Assembly: GCF_002760435.1 (NCBI RefSeq)
Contig: NZ_AUUU01000038.1
Span: 1 to 64,000 of the forward strand
Length of the DNA: 64,000 bases
Reading direction: 5' to 3'
From: Clostridium sp. LS
GTDB taxonomy: Bacteria; Bacillota; Clostridia; Clostridiales; Clostridiaceae
Shown: positions 1-8,254 of the stretch, piece after piece
Layout of the letters: every line of letters begins with the position of its first letter
Position numbering within the stretch: position 1 is the first letter of the stretch
Made by a program: the position numbers and the translations under genes
The notes under the pieces: generated by a model
Databases searched by the model: none
Seen by the model: only the letters and a program-made list of their open reading frames with translations
Told to the model about the DNA's origin: nothing

Positions 1-46
1 GCTGTTAACCGATAGGTTGGAGGTTCGAGTCCTCTTCGCGGAGCCA
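1..46 (+). tRNA. tRNA-Asn(GTT), 3' portion
   Basis: The window opens inside a tRNA. The first bases hold an anticodon loop reading CT-GTT-AA, so the anticodon is GTT (Asn). A T arm with the GGTTCGAGTCC loop follows, then the 3' acceptor strand TCGCGGAG and an encoded CCA at 44-46. The acceptor strand fits a 5' strand TCCGCGA that lies outside the window. The 5' half (acceptor, D arm and part of the anticodon stem) is missing only because of the window edge. Confidence 0.88.
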
Positions 47-83
47 TTTTTTTATGAAAAACTTGTAAAAAGGAAAAATTTTC

Positions 84-108
84 AGTCGAGAAATCGGCTT
101 TTTTTTAT
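84..108 (+). terminator. Rho-independent terminator of the tRNA transcript
   Basis: A 6-bp stem (84-89 with 94-99, one G-T pair) closes a GAAA tetraloop and is followed by a run of T at 99-107. It lies 38 bases after the tRNA CCA and before the next gene. Confidence 0.75.
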
Positions 109-249
109 TGTATAAAACCTGCTAAAACCTTATACTATATATAGATGCCAGTTCCATGGAAAAGTATTTTTTAAAATTGATTTATCAAAGAGAATAAGTA
201 GCAAACTATAGTAAAATTTATTGAATTTAGATATTGAGGTATTATAAAA

Positions 250-1206
250 ATGAGACATAGCAATAGGCGTAAACAAAATAAAATTAAAAATATAAAAAGA
301 GCAAGAGTTACTGTTTTATTCATCGTAGTTGCGATAATTGTAGTTATGGGAAGTGCTATTATAGCTCAAAAGTTTTCGGCTAGCAAACAATCTGTACAAG
401 CACTTGATAACAATGCAAATCAAGATAAAAATCAGGATTCAAATGGCAGCGAGGTTAAAAGTGAAGTACCAAGTAAGGATCTATCTAAGGAAAGTTCTTC
501 TGAAGTAGAAGATGTTGCTTTTGTAGAAAATTATTTGAATCAGCAAATGAAGAATAAAAAACCTGATGGCGCTGATGGTAAAAAAGTTGTGTATTTAACT
601 TTTGATGATGGACCATCAGAGACTGTTACTCCACAGATATTGGATATTCTCAAGTCTGAAAATGTACATGCAACCTTTTTCCTTGTAGGAAAAGCAATTA
701 ATGAAAGTGATACTACTAAAAATTTAGTAAAGCGTGAATTAGCAGACGGGAACGCAATAGGTAATCATACTTATTCGCACAATTATACTTATTTATATCC
801 AAATGGAAAAATTAATTTGGAGAATTGTATGTCTGATTTTGAGAAGACAAATCAAATTTTGAAGGATGTTTTAGGTCAAGATTTTTCAACAAGAGCTGTG
901 AGATTTCCAGGCGGACAAATGACTTGGGGGAAGAAGGATCCTAAAGGAGTAGAGAAAATGGATGCAGCACTACATGATAAGGATTATCATCAGGTTGACT
1001 GGAATGCATTATCTGGAGATGCAGAAGAAGGCGGTCCTAAGAATGCAGCACAGTTAACACAAGAACTTATAAAAACTGTAACGGGACGAGAAAAGGCAGT
1101 AATATTAATGCATGATACTTATGGAAAAGAAGAAACAGCCAAAGCTTTACCTGGAATTATAAAATATTTAAAAGACCAAGGTTATGAATTTAAGATTATG
1201 AAGTAA
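250..1206 (+). CDS. Membrane-anchored polysaccharide deacetylase (NodB domain)
   Basis: Predicted 318-aa carbohydrate esterase family 4 protein. A short basic N-terminus is followed by one hydrophobic segment (about residues 20-40), a signal anchor that would place the catalytic domain outside the membrane. A hydrophilic linker rich in Ser, Asn and Glu follows to about residue 95. The NodB domain shows the family motifs in order: TFDDGPS (catalytic and metal-binding Asp), NHTYSH (the His-x3-His metal site), RFPGG, a DWNALSGD segment, and LMHD near the end. Enzymes of this family remove N-acetyl groups from peptidoglycan or other N-acetylglucosamine polymers; the exact substrate (PgdA- or PdaA/PdaC-like) cannot be decided here. 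The start is supported by GAGGT at 235-239. It is monocistronic, between two terminators. Confidence 0.88.
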   Translation: MRHSNRRKQNKIKNIKRARVTVLFIVVAIIVVMGSAIIAQKFSASKQSVQALDNNANQDKNQDSNGSEVKSEVPSKDLSKESSSEVEDVAFVENYLNQQMKNKKPDGADGKKVVYLTFDDGPSETVTPQILDILKSENVHATFFLVGKAINESDTTKNLVKRELADGNAIGNHTYSHNYTYLYPNGKINLENCMSDFEKTNQILKDVLGQDFSTRAVRFPGGQMTWGKKDPKGVEKMDAALHDKDYHQVDWNALSGDAEEGGPKNAAQLTQELIKTVTGREKAVILMHDTYGKEETAKALPGIIKYLKDQGYEFKIMK

Positions 1207-1213
1207 TAAGATT

Positions 1214-1293
1214 AAAAGACTATGTTCATTTTAGTTATATTGTAGCAATTAGTATTTGCTAATATTATAACTAAAATTGAAATAGTCTTTTTT
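1214..1293 (+). terminator. Long hairpin terminator after the deacetylase
   Basis: Bases 1214-1223 pair perfectly with 1282-1291. An inner pair of arms (TTTTAGTTATA with TATAACTAAAA) extends the structure. The 3' arm runs into a T-rich tract. The symmetry would let it work on both strands. Confidence 0.7.
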
Positions 1294-1522
1294 ATTATTA
1301 AAAAATTGTTAAATGCCTAAATGCACTTTGTATGGAATATTTTATGATAATAATTGAAATACAAATAATTAATGCTAAACTAATAATATATATAATTTAC
1401 TAATAAAGTATCTGTATATTGTCTTGTTTTAAAATATGAAAGTTATTATCAATGTATATAATTATATTATTAGTGAAAATTACCTTTATAGAAGATAATT
1501 ATTAAATTTAAGGAGGAATACA
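1294..1522. other. AT-rich gap before tldD
   Basis: Very AT-rich spacer between the deacetylase terminator and tldD. The only clear signal is the AAGGAGGAA Shine-Dalgarno at 1510-1518. No convincing sigma-A promoter, open frame or repeat was seen. Confidence 0.5.
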
Positions 1523-2908
1523 ATGTTATCAAAAAGTGTTGCAAGTGAAGTATTAGCAAAGTGTCTGGTAACCGGAGGAGATTTTGCTGAGATATTTGAA
1601 GAGGATTGCATTAATAATTCAATATCATTAGTTGATGGTAAAGTAGACGATGCTATAGGTGGAAGAATTTACGGAATAGGAATAAGAATTTTTAAAGGAT
1701 TGAATAGTGTGTATGCATACACAAATAATAATAATCTTGATAGCCTTTTAGAAACTGCATATAGAGCAGCTTTAGCATTAGGAGAAGTTAGAGGGGACAA
1801 AATAAATTCTATTATTTTAAATGAAAAACATATAGAAACAATACACCCAATAGTACATTATCCAAAGTATGTGGCTTATGATAAAAAAATAGCCATATTA
1901 AAAAGTGCTTATAATGGAGCTAAGAATTTTAGTAGTGATATATCACAAGTTATTGCAAGCTATGCAGATAAAGAACAGAATGTGTTAATTGCAAATACAG
2001 AAGGATTATATGTTCAAGATACTCGTATAAGAACAAGGCTTGGAATAAGTGCAATTGCATCAAAAGGGAATGAAAATCAAACTGGGTTTGAGGGGCCTGG
2101 AAGACACAAAGGAATTGAAATGTTTGATGATGTTGATCCTGAATATCATGGAAGGGAAGCAGCAAGAATAGCTCATACAATGCTTCATGCTAAGAATTGC
2201 CCAGCTGGAAATATGGCTGTAGCAATTGATAATGGATTTGGCGGAGTTATATTTCATGAAGCTTGTGGTCATTCATTGGAGGCAAGTGCAGTATCTAAGG
2301 GAAATTCAGTCTTTGCAAACAAATTAGGGGAACAAATAGCATCAACTAAAGTAACAGCCATAGATGATGGAACAGCACCAAATGCTTGGGGTTCATTAAA
2401 TATAGATGATGAAGGTAATAAGACGCAAAAGAATATTCTAATTGAAAATGGTATTTTAAAAGGATATATGATTGATAAATTAAATGGAAGACGTATGAAT
2501 ATGGAGGCAACTGGCAGCTCAAGAAGGCAAAGTTATAAGTTTCAGCCAACTTCAAGAATGACTAATACTTATATAGCAGCAGGAGATGATAATCCAGATG
2601 ATATTATTAAATCTATAGAAGATGGTTTATATGCTAAAAAGTTAGGTGGGGGGTCTGTTAATCCTGTAACTGGTGAGTTTAACTTTGCTGTTCAGGAAGG
2701 GTATCTAGTTAAAAATGGAGAGATTCAAGAACCTGTAAGGGGAGCAAGTCTTATTGGTAAAGGCAGCGAGGTTCTTATGGATATAGATATGGTTGGAAAC
2801 AATTTGGATGTTGCTCAAGGAATGTGTGGAGCATCATCAGGAAGTATACCAACAAATGTAGGTCAGCCTATGATTAGAGTAAAGAAAATGACAGTTGGAG
2901 GTAGATAG
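1523..2908 (+). CDS. tldD: TldD family metalloprotease subunit
   Basis: 461-aa member of the TldD/PmbA family. In E. coli, TldD and TldE form a heterodimeric zinc protease that degrades unfolded peptides and processes microcin B17; TldD carries the metal site. The signature HEACGH (HExxxH) is visible about residues 245-250, within a segment rich in Gly that is typical of the family, and the C-terminal half has the expected SSG/GG-rich strands. Start at ATG 1523 is set by AAGGAGG at 1510. Only 3 nt separate it from the TldE partner, whose Shine-Dalgarno lies in the last codons of this gene, so the two are co-translated. The natural substrate in this organism is unknown. Confidence 0.92.
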   Translation: MLSKSVASEVLAKCLVTGGDFAEIFEEDCINNSISLVDGKVDDAIGGRIYGIGIRIFKGLNSVYAYTNNNNLDSLLETAYRAALALGEVRGDKINSIILNEKHIETIHPIVHYPKYVAYDKKIAILKSAYNGAKNFSSDISQVIASYADKEQNVLIANTEGLYVQDTRIRTRLGISAIASKGNENQTGFEGPGRHKGIEMFDDVDPEYHGREAARIAHTMLHAKNCPAGNMAVAIDNGFGGVIFHEACGHSLEASAVSKGNSVFANKLGEQIASTKVTAIDDGTAPNAWGSLNIDDEGNKTQKNILIENGILKGYMIDKLNGRRMNMEATGSSRRQSYKFQPTSRMTNTYIAAGDDNPDDIIKSIEDGLYAKKLGGGSVNPVTGEFNFAVQEGYLVKNGEIQEPVRGASLIGKGSEVLMDIDMVGNNLDVAQGMCGASSGSIPTNVGQPMIRVKKMTVGGR

Positions 2909-2911
2909 AAT

Positions 2912-4255
2912 ATGGATTTTAACTTATTTAAAGAAGAATTATTTAAAGAAGCTAAGAATTCAGGATTTGAGGAATGTGAAATATATTATTCTGATTCTGA
3001 AAGCCTAAATTTAAATATTTATGAAGGTGAAGTTGAAAAGTATAAATTAAATAATGCCTTTGGACTTTCATTTAGAGGGAAAATTGATGGTAAGATGGGA
3101 TATTCCTATACAGAGATATTGGATGAAGAAGCAATAAGTACTCTTATCACAAACGCAAAAGAAGCGGCCCTTGCAATAGAGAATGATGATGTTCAATTCA
3201 TTTATGAAGGTGATAAAGAATATAAAGAATTAGATTGCTATAAAAAAGATTTAGAGAATGTGAAGCCGGATGAACTTATTTCGCTTGCTTTAGAAATGGA
3301 AAAGGAATGCAAAAAGCAGTGTGATAAAGTTGTAAATTTTCATGGCTGTGGAATAGGATATGGCAAATCCACTTATGGAATTATTAATTCAAAAGGCCTA
3401 AACTTAAAGAATGAAAGAAATAGTTTAACTGCATATGTAGTGCCTATAGTAGAGGAAAACAAAGAGAAGCAGGATGGATCAGGATATGTTATAGCTAAAA
3501 AAGTTGAAGATATTAAACCAAGTGAATTAGCAAGACAAGGTCTTGAAGAGGCACTTGCTAAAATTGGTGGTAAGAGTATTCCATCGGGTAAGTATAAGAT
3601 AATAATTAATAATGAGGCAATGGTATCCTTACTTGGAACATTCTCTTCAATATTTAATGCAGAGCAAGCTCAAAAGGGATTGTCTTTATTGAAAGGAAAA
3701 GAAGGTGAAATTATAGCATCAGATAAAGTAACCTTAATAGATGATCCTCATTTACAAGATGGACTTGGAACTACTTCTTTTGACGATGAAGGTGTTGCAA
3801 CTTATAAAAAAGAGATAATATCTAAAGGAAAATTGAATACATTATTATATAACTTAAAAACTGCATATAAAGCTGGAGTTAAATCTACAGGAAATGGATT
3901 CAAAGGTTCATATGCATCAACAATAGGAGTTAGCCCGACAAATTTTTATATAAATCCTGGTGAAAAGTCTTTCGAAGAGCTTTGTAGCGAAGTTAAAGAT
4001 GGTGTAATAATTACAGATTTTGCTGGACTTCATTCAGGGGCTAGTGCTGTAACAGGAGATTTTTCTTTAGCAGCTAAAGGTTTTATGATTGAAAATGGAA
4101 AAAAGAGCTTTCCAGTAGAGCAAATCACTGTAGCAGGTAATTTCTTTACACTATTAAAAGATATCGAAGAAGTAGGAAGTGATTTGAAATTTCCTATGAG
4201 CAGCATAGGATGTCCTTCTGTTGTTGTAAAAGAACTTTCAGTAGCAGGGAAATAA
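2912..4255 (+). CDS. tldE: TldE/PmbA family protease partner
   Basis: 447-aa PmbA/TldE-type subunit, homologous in fold to TldD but without the HExxxH zinc motif, as expected for the non-catalytic partner. It begins 3 nt after tldD with GGAGGT at 2897-2902, giving a two-gene operon. The C-terminal region contains the conserved family segment around SGASAVTGDFSLAAKG followed by GNF. With TldD it should form the barrel-shaped heterodimer whose inner cavity holds the active site. The gene is followed directly by a palindromic intergenic repeat (4262-4415), which may also act as the transcript end since no classic terminator was seen. Confidence 0.9.
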   Translation: MDFNLFKEELFKEAKNSGFEECEIYYSDSESLNLNIYEGEVEKYKLNNAFGLSFRGKIDGKMGYSYTEILDEEAISTLITNAKEAALAIENDDVQFIYEGDKEYKELDCYKKDLENVKPDELISLALEMEKECKKQCDKVVNFHGCGIGYGKSTYGIINSKGLNLKNERNSLTAYVVPIVEENKEKQDGSGYVIAKKVEDIKPSELARQGLEEALAKIGGKSIPSGKYKIIINNEAMVSLLGTFSSIFNAEQAQKGLSLLKGKEGEIIASDKVTLIDDPHLQDGLGTTSFDDEGVATYKKEIISKGKLNTLLYNLKTAYKAGVKSTGNGFKGSYASTIGVSPTNFYINPGEKSFEELCSEVKDGVIITDFAGLHSGASAVTGDFSLAAKGFMIENGKKSFPVEQITVAGNFFTLLKDIEEVGSDLKFPMSSIGCPSVVVKELSVAGK

Positions 4256-4261
4256 TAATTA

Positions 4262-4415
4262 GGTGAATGATGAATAGTGAAGAATGAATGATGAGGATAA
4301 CAATTCTAAATTAAAAAAATTACACAATAAAAAGTAATGCTTCAAATATTAAATTTGTCTAGCAGAACTTTCTCTGTGAACTTCGACCTCAATCATTCAT
4401 TATTCATCATTAATC
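4262..4415. repeat. Palindromic intergenic repeat, family 1 copy A
   Basis: About 150 bp between tldE and the next gene. Both ends carry inverted copies of an AATGATGAATAATGAATGAT-type sequence (left about 4265-4295, right about 4391-4414). The core (about 4313-4390) shares long near-identical stretches with 53820-53903, for example AGTAATGCT-CAAAT and AGACTTTCT-type blocks. A shortened third copy is at 56844-56982. No coding capacity. The arrangement resembles a small non-autonomous mobile element (MITE-like), but no target duplication was proven. Confidence 0.7.
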
Positions 4416-4446
4416 AATAAGTTGTGCTAAGGTAGGTTGAAGTGTT

Positions 4447-5256
4447 ATGAATACAATCTATATTTATCTTTTTTATTTTATAATCTATAGCTTTTTAGGA
4501 TGGATATGTGAAACTATTTACTGCTCCATTATAGATAGAGAGTTTGTAAACAGGGGATTTCTTAAAGGACCATTTTGCCCAATTTATGGTGCAGGCGCAC
4601 TTATTGTAACTATATTATTAACCCCATTTTCAAAGAATATTATTGTTTTATACCTAAGTGCAATGATTTTTACAAGTGTATTAGAATATGTTACAGGATC
4701 ATTATTGGAGACCATGTTTGATCTTAAGTGGTGGGATTATGCAAATAATAGGTTTAATATAAAAGGTAGAGTGTGTCTATTAAATTCGATACTATTTGGA
4801 ATGTTATCAATAATTGCAGTTAAAATAATAAATCCAATTATAGCCGAAATTGTTAGAGAATCACCATTAAATATTATTATATGGACATGCAATATATTAA
4901 TAATGTATTTTTTAATGGATATAATAATTACAACCTATAAGGTTTTGCAATTAGGTGGGAAATTAGAAGAAATGAGTATATTGATTGAAGAAATTAAGGA
5001 AAAAAGTGAAAATTATAAAAGTATTTTGCAACAGAATTTAAGTAGATTCGATGGGCTAATAGAGCAAGAAAGTGAAAAAATAATTTATGCCAAAGAACAA
5101 ATTAGTAAATTAAAAGTTAAGTTAGAAAATGTGATATTAAAAAACAGATCTGTAAACAAGCGTATCATAAGGGCATTTCCAAATATAAAATCATTAAAAC
5201 ATCAGTATTCCCTTGATAGACTAAAAGAAGAAATAAAAAAGATAAAGAGAAAATAA
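4447..5256 (+). CDS. Multi-pass membrane protein, putative ABC transporter permease family (CmpB-type)
   Basis: 269 aa. The first 160 residues or so contain four to five hydrophobic segments, starting with an aromatic-rich helix that ends in SFLGWICETIYC, followed by NRGFLKGPFCPIYG. These are features I recognise from the Firmicutes family annotated as putative ABC transporter permease (PF06541). The C-terminal 100 residues are highly charged and predicted to form a coiled coil in the cytoplasm, ending in a Lys-rich tail. It sits 28 nt upstream of the sensor kinase gene and probably shares its transcript. Biochemical function is unknown for the family; a role in the signalling/export locus is inference from position only. 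Confidence 0.7.
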   Translation: MNTIYIYLFYFIIYSFLGWICETIYCSIIDREFVNRGFLKGPFCPIYGAGALIVTILLTPFSKNIIVLYLSAMIFTSVLEYVTGSLLETMFDLKWWDYANNRFNIKGRVCLLNSILFGMLSIIAVKIINPIIAEIVRESPLNIIIWTCNILIMYFLMDIIITTYKVLQLGGKLEEMSILIEEIKEKSENYKSILQQNLSRFDGLIEQESEKIIYAKEQISKLKVKLENVILKNRSVNKRIIRAFPNIKSLKHQYSLDRLKEEIKKIKRK

Positions 5257-5284
5257 AAATACTTTTAGATAAGAGGAATTAACG

Positions 5285-6394
5285 ATGAAAAAGAATATAT
5301 CAATGCTAATAATTATGATGTCGGTATTTTGTGTGTTGAATTCAATACTTTTAGGATACCAAGATGTTGATATTATCATAAGAATAACGTGTATCATTGG
5401 AATTTCTATTCTGGAACTATTAGATCATTTCTTAAAGATTAATGAGAAAAAAATAAATTTTCTTCAAATTATAAGTATTTTAGTGTTTGAGAGCTTAGGC
5501 TTTAATGAAATTATTTTTTTATTGCCTATAGTTATTTTTAAGATTATCAAAAATAAGGCATCTATGTTAACTAGCATTTTAATTAGTTTATGTATTGCAA
5601 GTTATTTTTATAGAGAAAATTTTCTTTATATGTGCATTTACATTATAATTGCTAACTTATATTTATACGAATTAAAGAAGCAACGCGAAAATGAATTAGA
5701 GATCAAGGAATTTAATAGGGGACAAAGATATGAAAGCCACTTAATGGAGCATAAAGTAAGAAATCTAGAAAGATATATTGAACAGAATAATGTAGTAATA
5801 AGTTTAAAAGAGAGAAACTTTATGGCTCAAAAGCTTCATGATCATTTAGGGCATAGGATTACAAGTTCCCTTATGCAGCTAGAGGTAACTAAAGAGGCAC
5901 TAGGAAAGAATAATGAACTTGCTAATAAATATCTACTTACGGCAATGGAAAACCTTAGGGAAGGAATGGATGAAATACGGCATATTCTAAGAAATGTCAA
6001 ACCTAGGGATAGAGTTATTGGAGTTGAAAATGTAAAAGAGCAATTATTAAAATTTGAATATAGTACAGGTATAAAGACAACCTTAAATATAGAGGGAAAT
6101 ATAAATAAAATCACATTAAGGCTTTGGATGGTATTAGAAGAAAATATTAATGAGGCTTTAACTAATGCAGCAAAGTATTCCATGGCAAGCGTAATTAATC
6201 TCTCAATTTTTGTATATAACAAAATAACCAGAATAGAATTTAGAGATAATGGAAATGGATACAAGAATCTTAATAAAGGGTTGGGCCTTAGAGGCATTGA
6301 GGAGAGAGTTCAAGGCCTGGGAGGAAGAGTAGAATATTGTAATGATAATGGTTTTATTATTAATATGATTTTTAATTTGGAGGAGCTAAAATGA
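5285..6394 (+). CDS. NarL-type sensor histidine kinase (LnrJ-like)
   Basis: 369 aa. The first 130 residues hold about four hydrophobic segments with short loops, so there is no large extracellular sensor domain. A coiled linker (130-175) leads into the HisKA_3 dimerisation domain with LHDHLGH; His185 next to Asp is the predicted phosphorylation site. The ATPase domain shows NEALTNAAKYS (N box), DNGNG and GLGLRGIEERV (G boxes). The last codons overlap the response regulator start by 4 nt (ATGA), so the pair is translationally coupled. With the ABC exporter downstream, the layout matches LnrJK-LnrLMN of Bacillus, where the kinase senses membrane-active polyenes; the ligand here is unknown. Confidence 0.88.
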   Translation: MKKNISMLIIMMSVFCVLNSILLGYQDVDIIIRITCIIGISILELLDHFLKINEKKINFLQIISILVFESLGFNEIIFLLPIVIFKIIKNKASMLTSILISLCIASYFYRENFLYMCIYIIIANLYLYELKKQRENELEIKEFNRGQRYESHLMEHKVRNLERYIEQNNVVISLKERNFMAQKLHDHLGHRITSSLMQLEVTKEALGKNNELANKYLLTAMENLREGMDEIRHILRNVKPRDRVIGVENVKEQLLKFEYSTGIKTTLNIEGNINKITLRLWMVLEENINEALTNAAKYSMASVINLSIFVYNKITRIEFRDNGNGYKNLNKGLGLRGIEERVQGLGGRVEYCNDNGFIINMIFNLEELK

Positions 6395-7011
6395 GCATTA
6401 AAATATTAATATGTGATGATGATAGCTTGATTAGAGAAAGCTTAAAAATAATACTGCCTATTAAAGGTGACATTGAGGTAATTGGAGAAGCAAGTAATGG
6501 AAGGGAATGCATTAACTTTTGTTTAGAAAATGAAATTGATGTAGCTTTAATTGATATAAGAATGCCTGTAGTTAATGGAGTCGAGGCGGTTCGTGAAATT
6601 GTAAAAAAAACAAAAACAAAATGCTTAGTTTTAACAACCTTTGATGAGGAGGATTATATTAATGAAGCTCTCTTATATGGGGCAAAAGGATACATATTAA
6701 AGAATAATTCTCCAGAACAAATAGTAAATTCAATAGTTTCAGTTTACAATAATACAATTGTAATGAATGAAAATATACTAGACAAGCTTCATGGAAAAGA
6801 AATGGAACCAGAAATAAAGAAATATGATTTTACTGATAGAGAAATAGAAATCATAAAAGCTATTAGCGAAGGCCTAAGTAATAAGGAAATTAGTAATAAG
6901 TTATTTATTTCCGAAGGTACAATAAGAAATTATATTACAACAATACTAGATAAAACTGGACTAGAACATAGAACAGCATTAGCTGTTAATTATTTAAAAG
7001 GTAATCTGTAA
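6391..7011 (+). CDS. LuxR/NarL-family response regulator (LnrK-like)
   Basis: 206 aa. The receiver domain (1-120) has the acidic cluster Asp9-11, the phospho-acceptor Asp55 in LIDIRMP, a Thr in LVLTTFDEE and the conserved Lys in GYILKNN. The C-terminal 65 residues form a LuxR-type helix-turn-helix (TDREIEIIKAISEGLSNKEI, then GTIRNYI). The start overlaps the kinase stop by 4 nt and has GGAGGAGCT just upstream. It is expected to activate the exporter genes that begin 300 bp downstream; no operator could be assigned in that gap. Confidence 0.92.
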   Translation: MSIKILICDDDSLIRESLKIILPIKGDIEVIGEASNGRECINFCLENEIDVALIDIRMPVVNGVEAVREIVKKTKTKCLVLTTFDEEDYINEALLYGAKGYILKNNSPEQIVNSIVSVYNNTIVMNENILDKLHGKEMEPEIKKYDFTDREIEIIKAISEGLSNKEISNKLFISEGTIRNYITTILDKTGLEHRTALAVNYLKGNL

Positions 7012-7035
7012 ATATAACTCCCCGAAATAAGTAAT

Positions 7036-7126
7036 ATATGATTGTTCCAGTTTCTAAGAATCACATCTATCAAAATTTCTAATGAAATATTCCACAAAAG
7101 TATGTTGCTTATTCCTAATTGAGATA
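7036..7126. repeat. Palindromic intergenic repeat, family 2 copy A
   Basis: The ends are inverted and complementary (GAAATAAGTAAxATA at the left, the matching arm ending CTTATTCC at the right). The middle carries TTCCAGTTTCTAAG and ATTCCACAAAAG. The same two blocks, in the same order and spacing apart from about 22 extra bases here, occur on the opposite strand at 11383-11472. No coding capacity. Confidence 0.65.
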
Positions 7127-7181
7127 TATTTAAAGGGATGAGTTAACTCTATAATTAAAGTATGACAAATGTAATATATAA

Positions 7182-7220
7182 AAGGTGAGTTTTCTAACTA
7201 TTGAAAATTTGCCTTTTTTT
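7182..7220 (+). terminator. Terminator between the response regulator and the exporter genes
   Basis: A 13-bp stem (7182-7194 with 7203-7215, including three G-T pairs) with an 8-base loop, followed by T at 7214-7220. It implies that the exporter genes can be transcribed separately from the two-component genes. Confidence 0.7.
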
Positions 7221-7311
7221 ATATACTTATATTATGGAAGTTAAGGAATAGATAAGAAATTTAACTATTGTTTTTAAATGTATATTTGTTATAGTTTGGA
7301 GGTAATTATAA

Positions 7312-8241
7312 ATGAGAATGTTAGAAATAAGAAAGCTTTATAAGGATTACGGGAATCACGTAGCTGTTGATGGAATAGACTTGAAAATCGAAAAAGGTCA
7401 AATTTATGGAATACTCGGACCAAATGGAGCAGGCAAAAGCACTACAATTGGCATGATATGTGGATTGATTAAAAAGACTTCAGGAGAGGTTCTTTATGAG
7501 GAAGAAACTAATAAGATAAGAAAGTGGAAAGAAAACATTGGAATAGTACCTCAGGATTTTGCATTATATTGGGATTTAACTGCTGAAGAAAACATTAGTT
7601 TCTTTTGCTCCTTATATGGGTTTAAAGGACAAGACCTTAAGTATAGAACCGCTAAAACTTTAGAATTTGTTGGGCTTACAGATGTGAGAAATAAGAAGGC
7701 TTCAGAATTTTCAGGAGGTATGAAACGGAGGCTTAATATTGGGTGTGCTATAGCTCATTCTCCTAAACTGATAATAATGGATGAGCCTACGGTTGGCATA
7801 GATCCACAATCTAGAAATCATATTCTAGAGTCAGTTTTAAAGCTTAGAGAAGAAGGTGCTACAATAATATATACTTCCCATTATATGCAGGAAGTTGATG
7901 ACATTTGTGACAGAATAGCTATTATTGATAAGGGTCACATCATTGCTGAGGGTACAAGTGATGAGCTTAAGAATTTAATAGGGGATAAGAATACATTAGA
8001 TATAACTGTAACCAAGAAGATTAATGGTTTAGAGAATATTCTTCAAGAAGTTACAGGAGTTGAAAAAGTAGTTTTTGCAGATAACGAATATAGGATTACT
8101 ACGCTTAAAAGCAGCAATTTAATATCAAACTTAGTAACGGTTATTTCAGATAATGGTGGAGATATAAAGAATATTGTAAATGAAGAACCTAGTCTTGAAG
8201 CAGTGTTCTTAGCGTTAACAGGCAAAAAGCTTAGAGAGTAA
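7312..8241 (+). CDS. ABC transporter ATP-binding protein, drug-export type (LnrL-like)
   Basis: 309-aa cytoplasmic ATPase. Walker A GPNGAGKST (about residue 40), Q-loop in VPQDFALYWDLT, signature FSGGMKRRL, Walker B LIIMDEPT followed by the D-loop GIDPQSR, and the switch His in YTSHYMQEVDD are all present. The C-terminal 80 residues form the extra domain usual in DrrA/CcmA-type exporters. GGAGG at 7298-7302 sets the ATG. The two ABC-2 permeases follow with 13 nt spacing and an 8-nt overlap, making one operon. By architecture it powers export of a hydrophobic or membrane-active compound. Confidence 0.92.
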   Translation: MRMLEIRKLYKDYGNHVAVDGIDLKIEKGQIYGILGPNGAGKSTTIGMICGLIKKTSGEVLYEEETNKIRKWKENIGIVPQDFALYWDLTAEENISFFCSLYGFKGQDLKYRTAKTLEFVGLTDVRNKKASEFSGGMKRRLNIGCAIAHSPKLIIMDEPTVGIDPQSRNHILESVLKLREEGATIIYTSHYMQEVDDICDRIAIIDKGHIIAEGTSDELKNLIGDKNTLDITVTKKINGLENILQEVTGVEKVVFADNEYRITTLKSSNLISNLVTVISDNGGDIKNIVNEEPSLEAVFLALTGKKLRE

Positions 8242-8254
8242 TGGGGGGATTAAT

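Noticed and set aside
1950-2555. Several open frames on the minus strand opposite tldD
   Set aside because: They lie entirely within a strongly supported gene, lack ribosome sites and have low-complexity translations.
5842-6297. 151-codon minus-strand open frame opposite the kinase gene
   Set aside because: Mirrors the conserved HisKA_3 and ATPase coding region; no start signals of its own.
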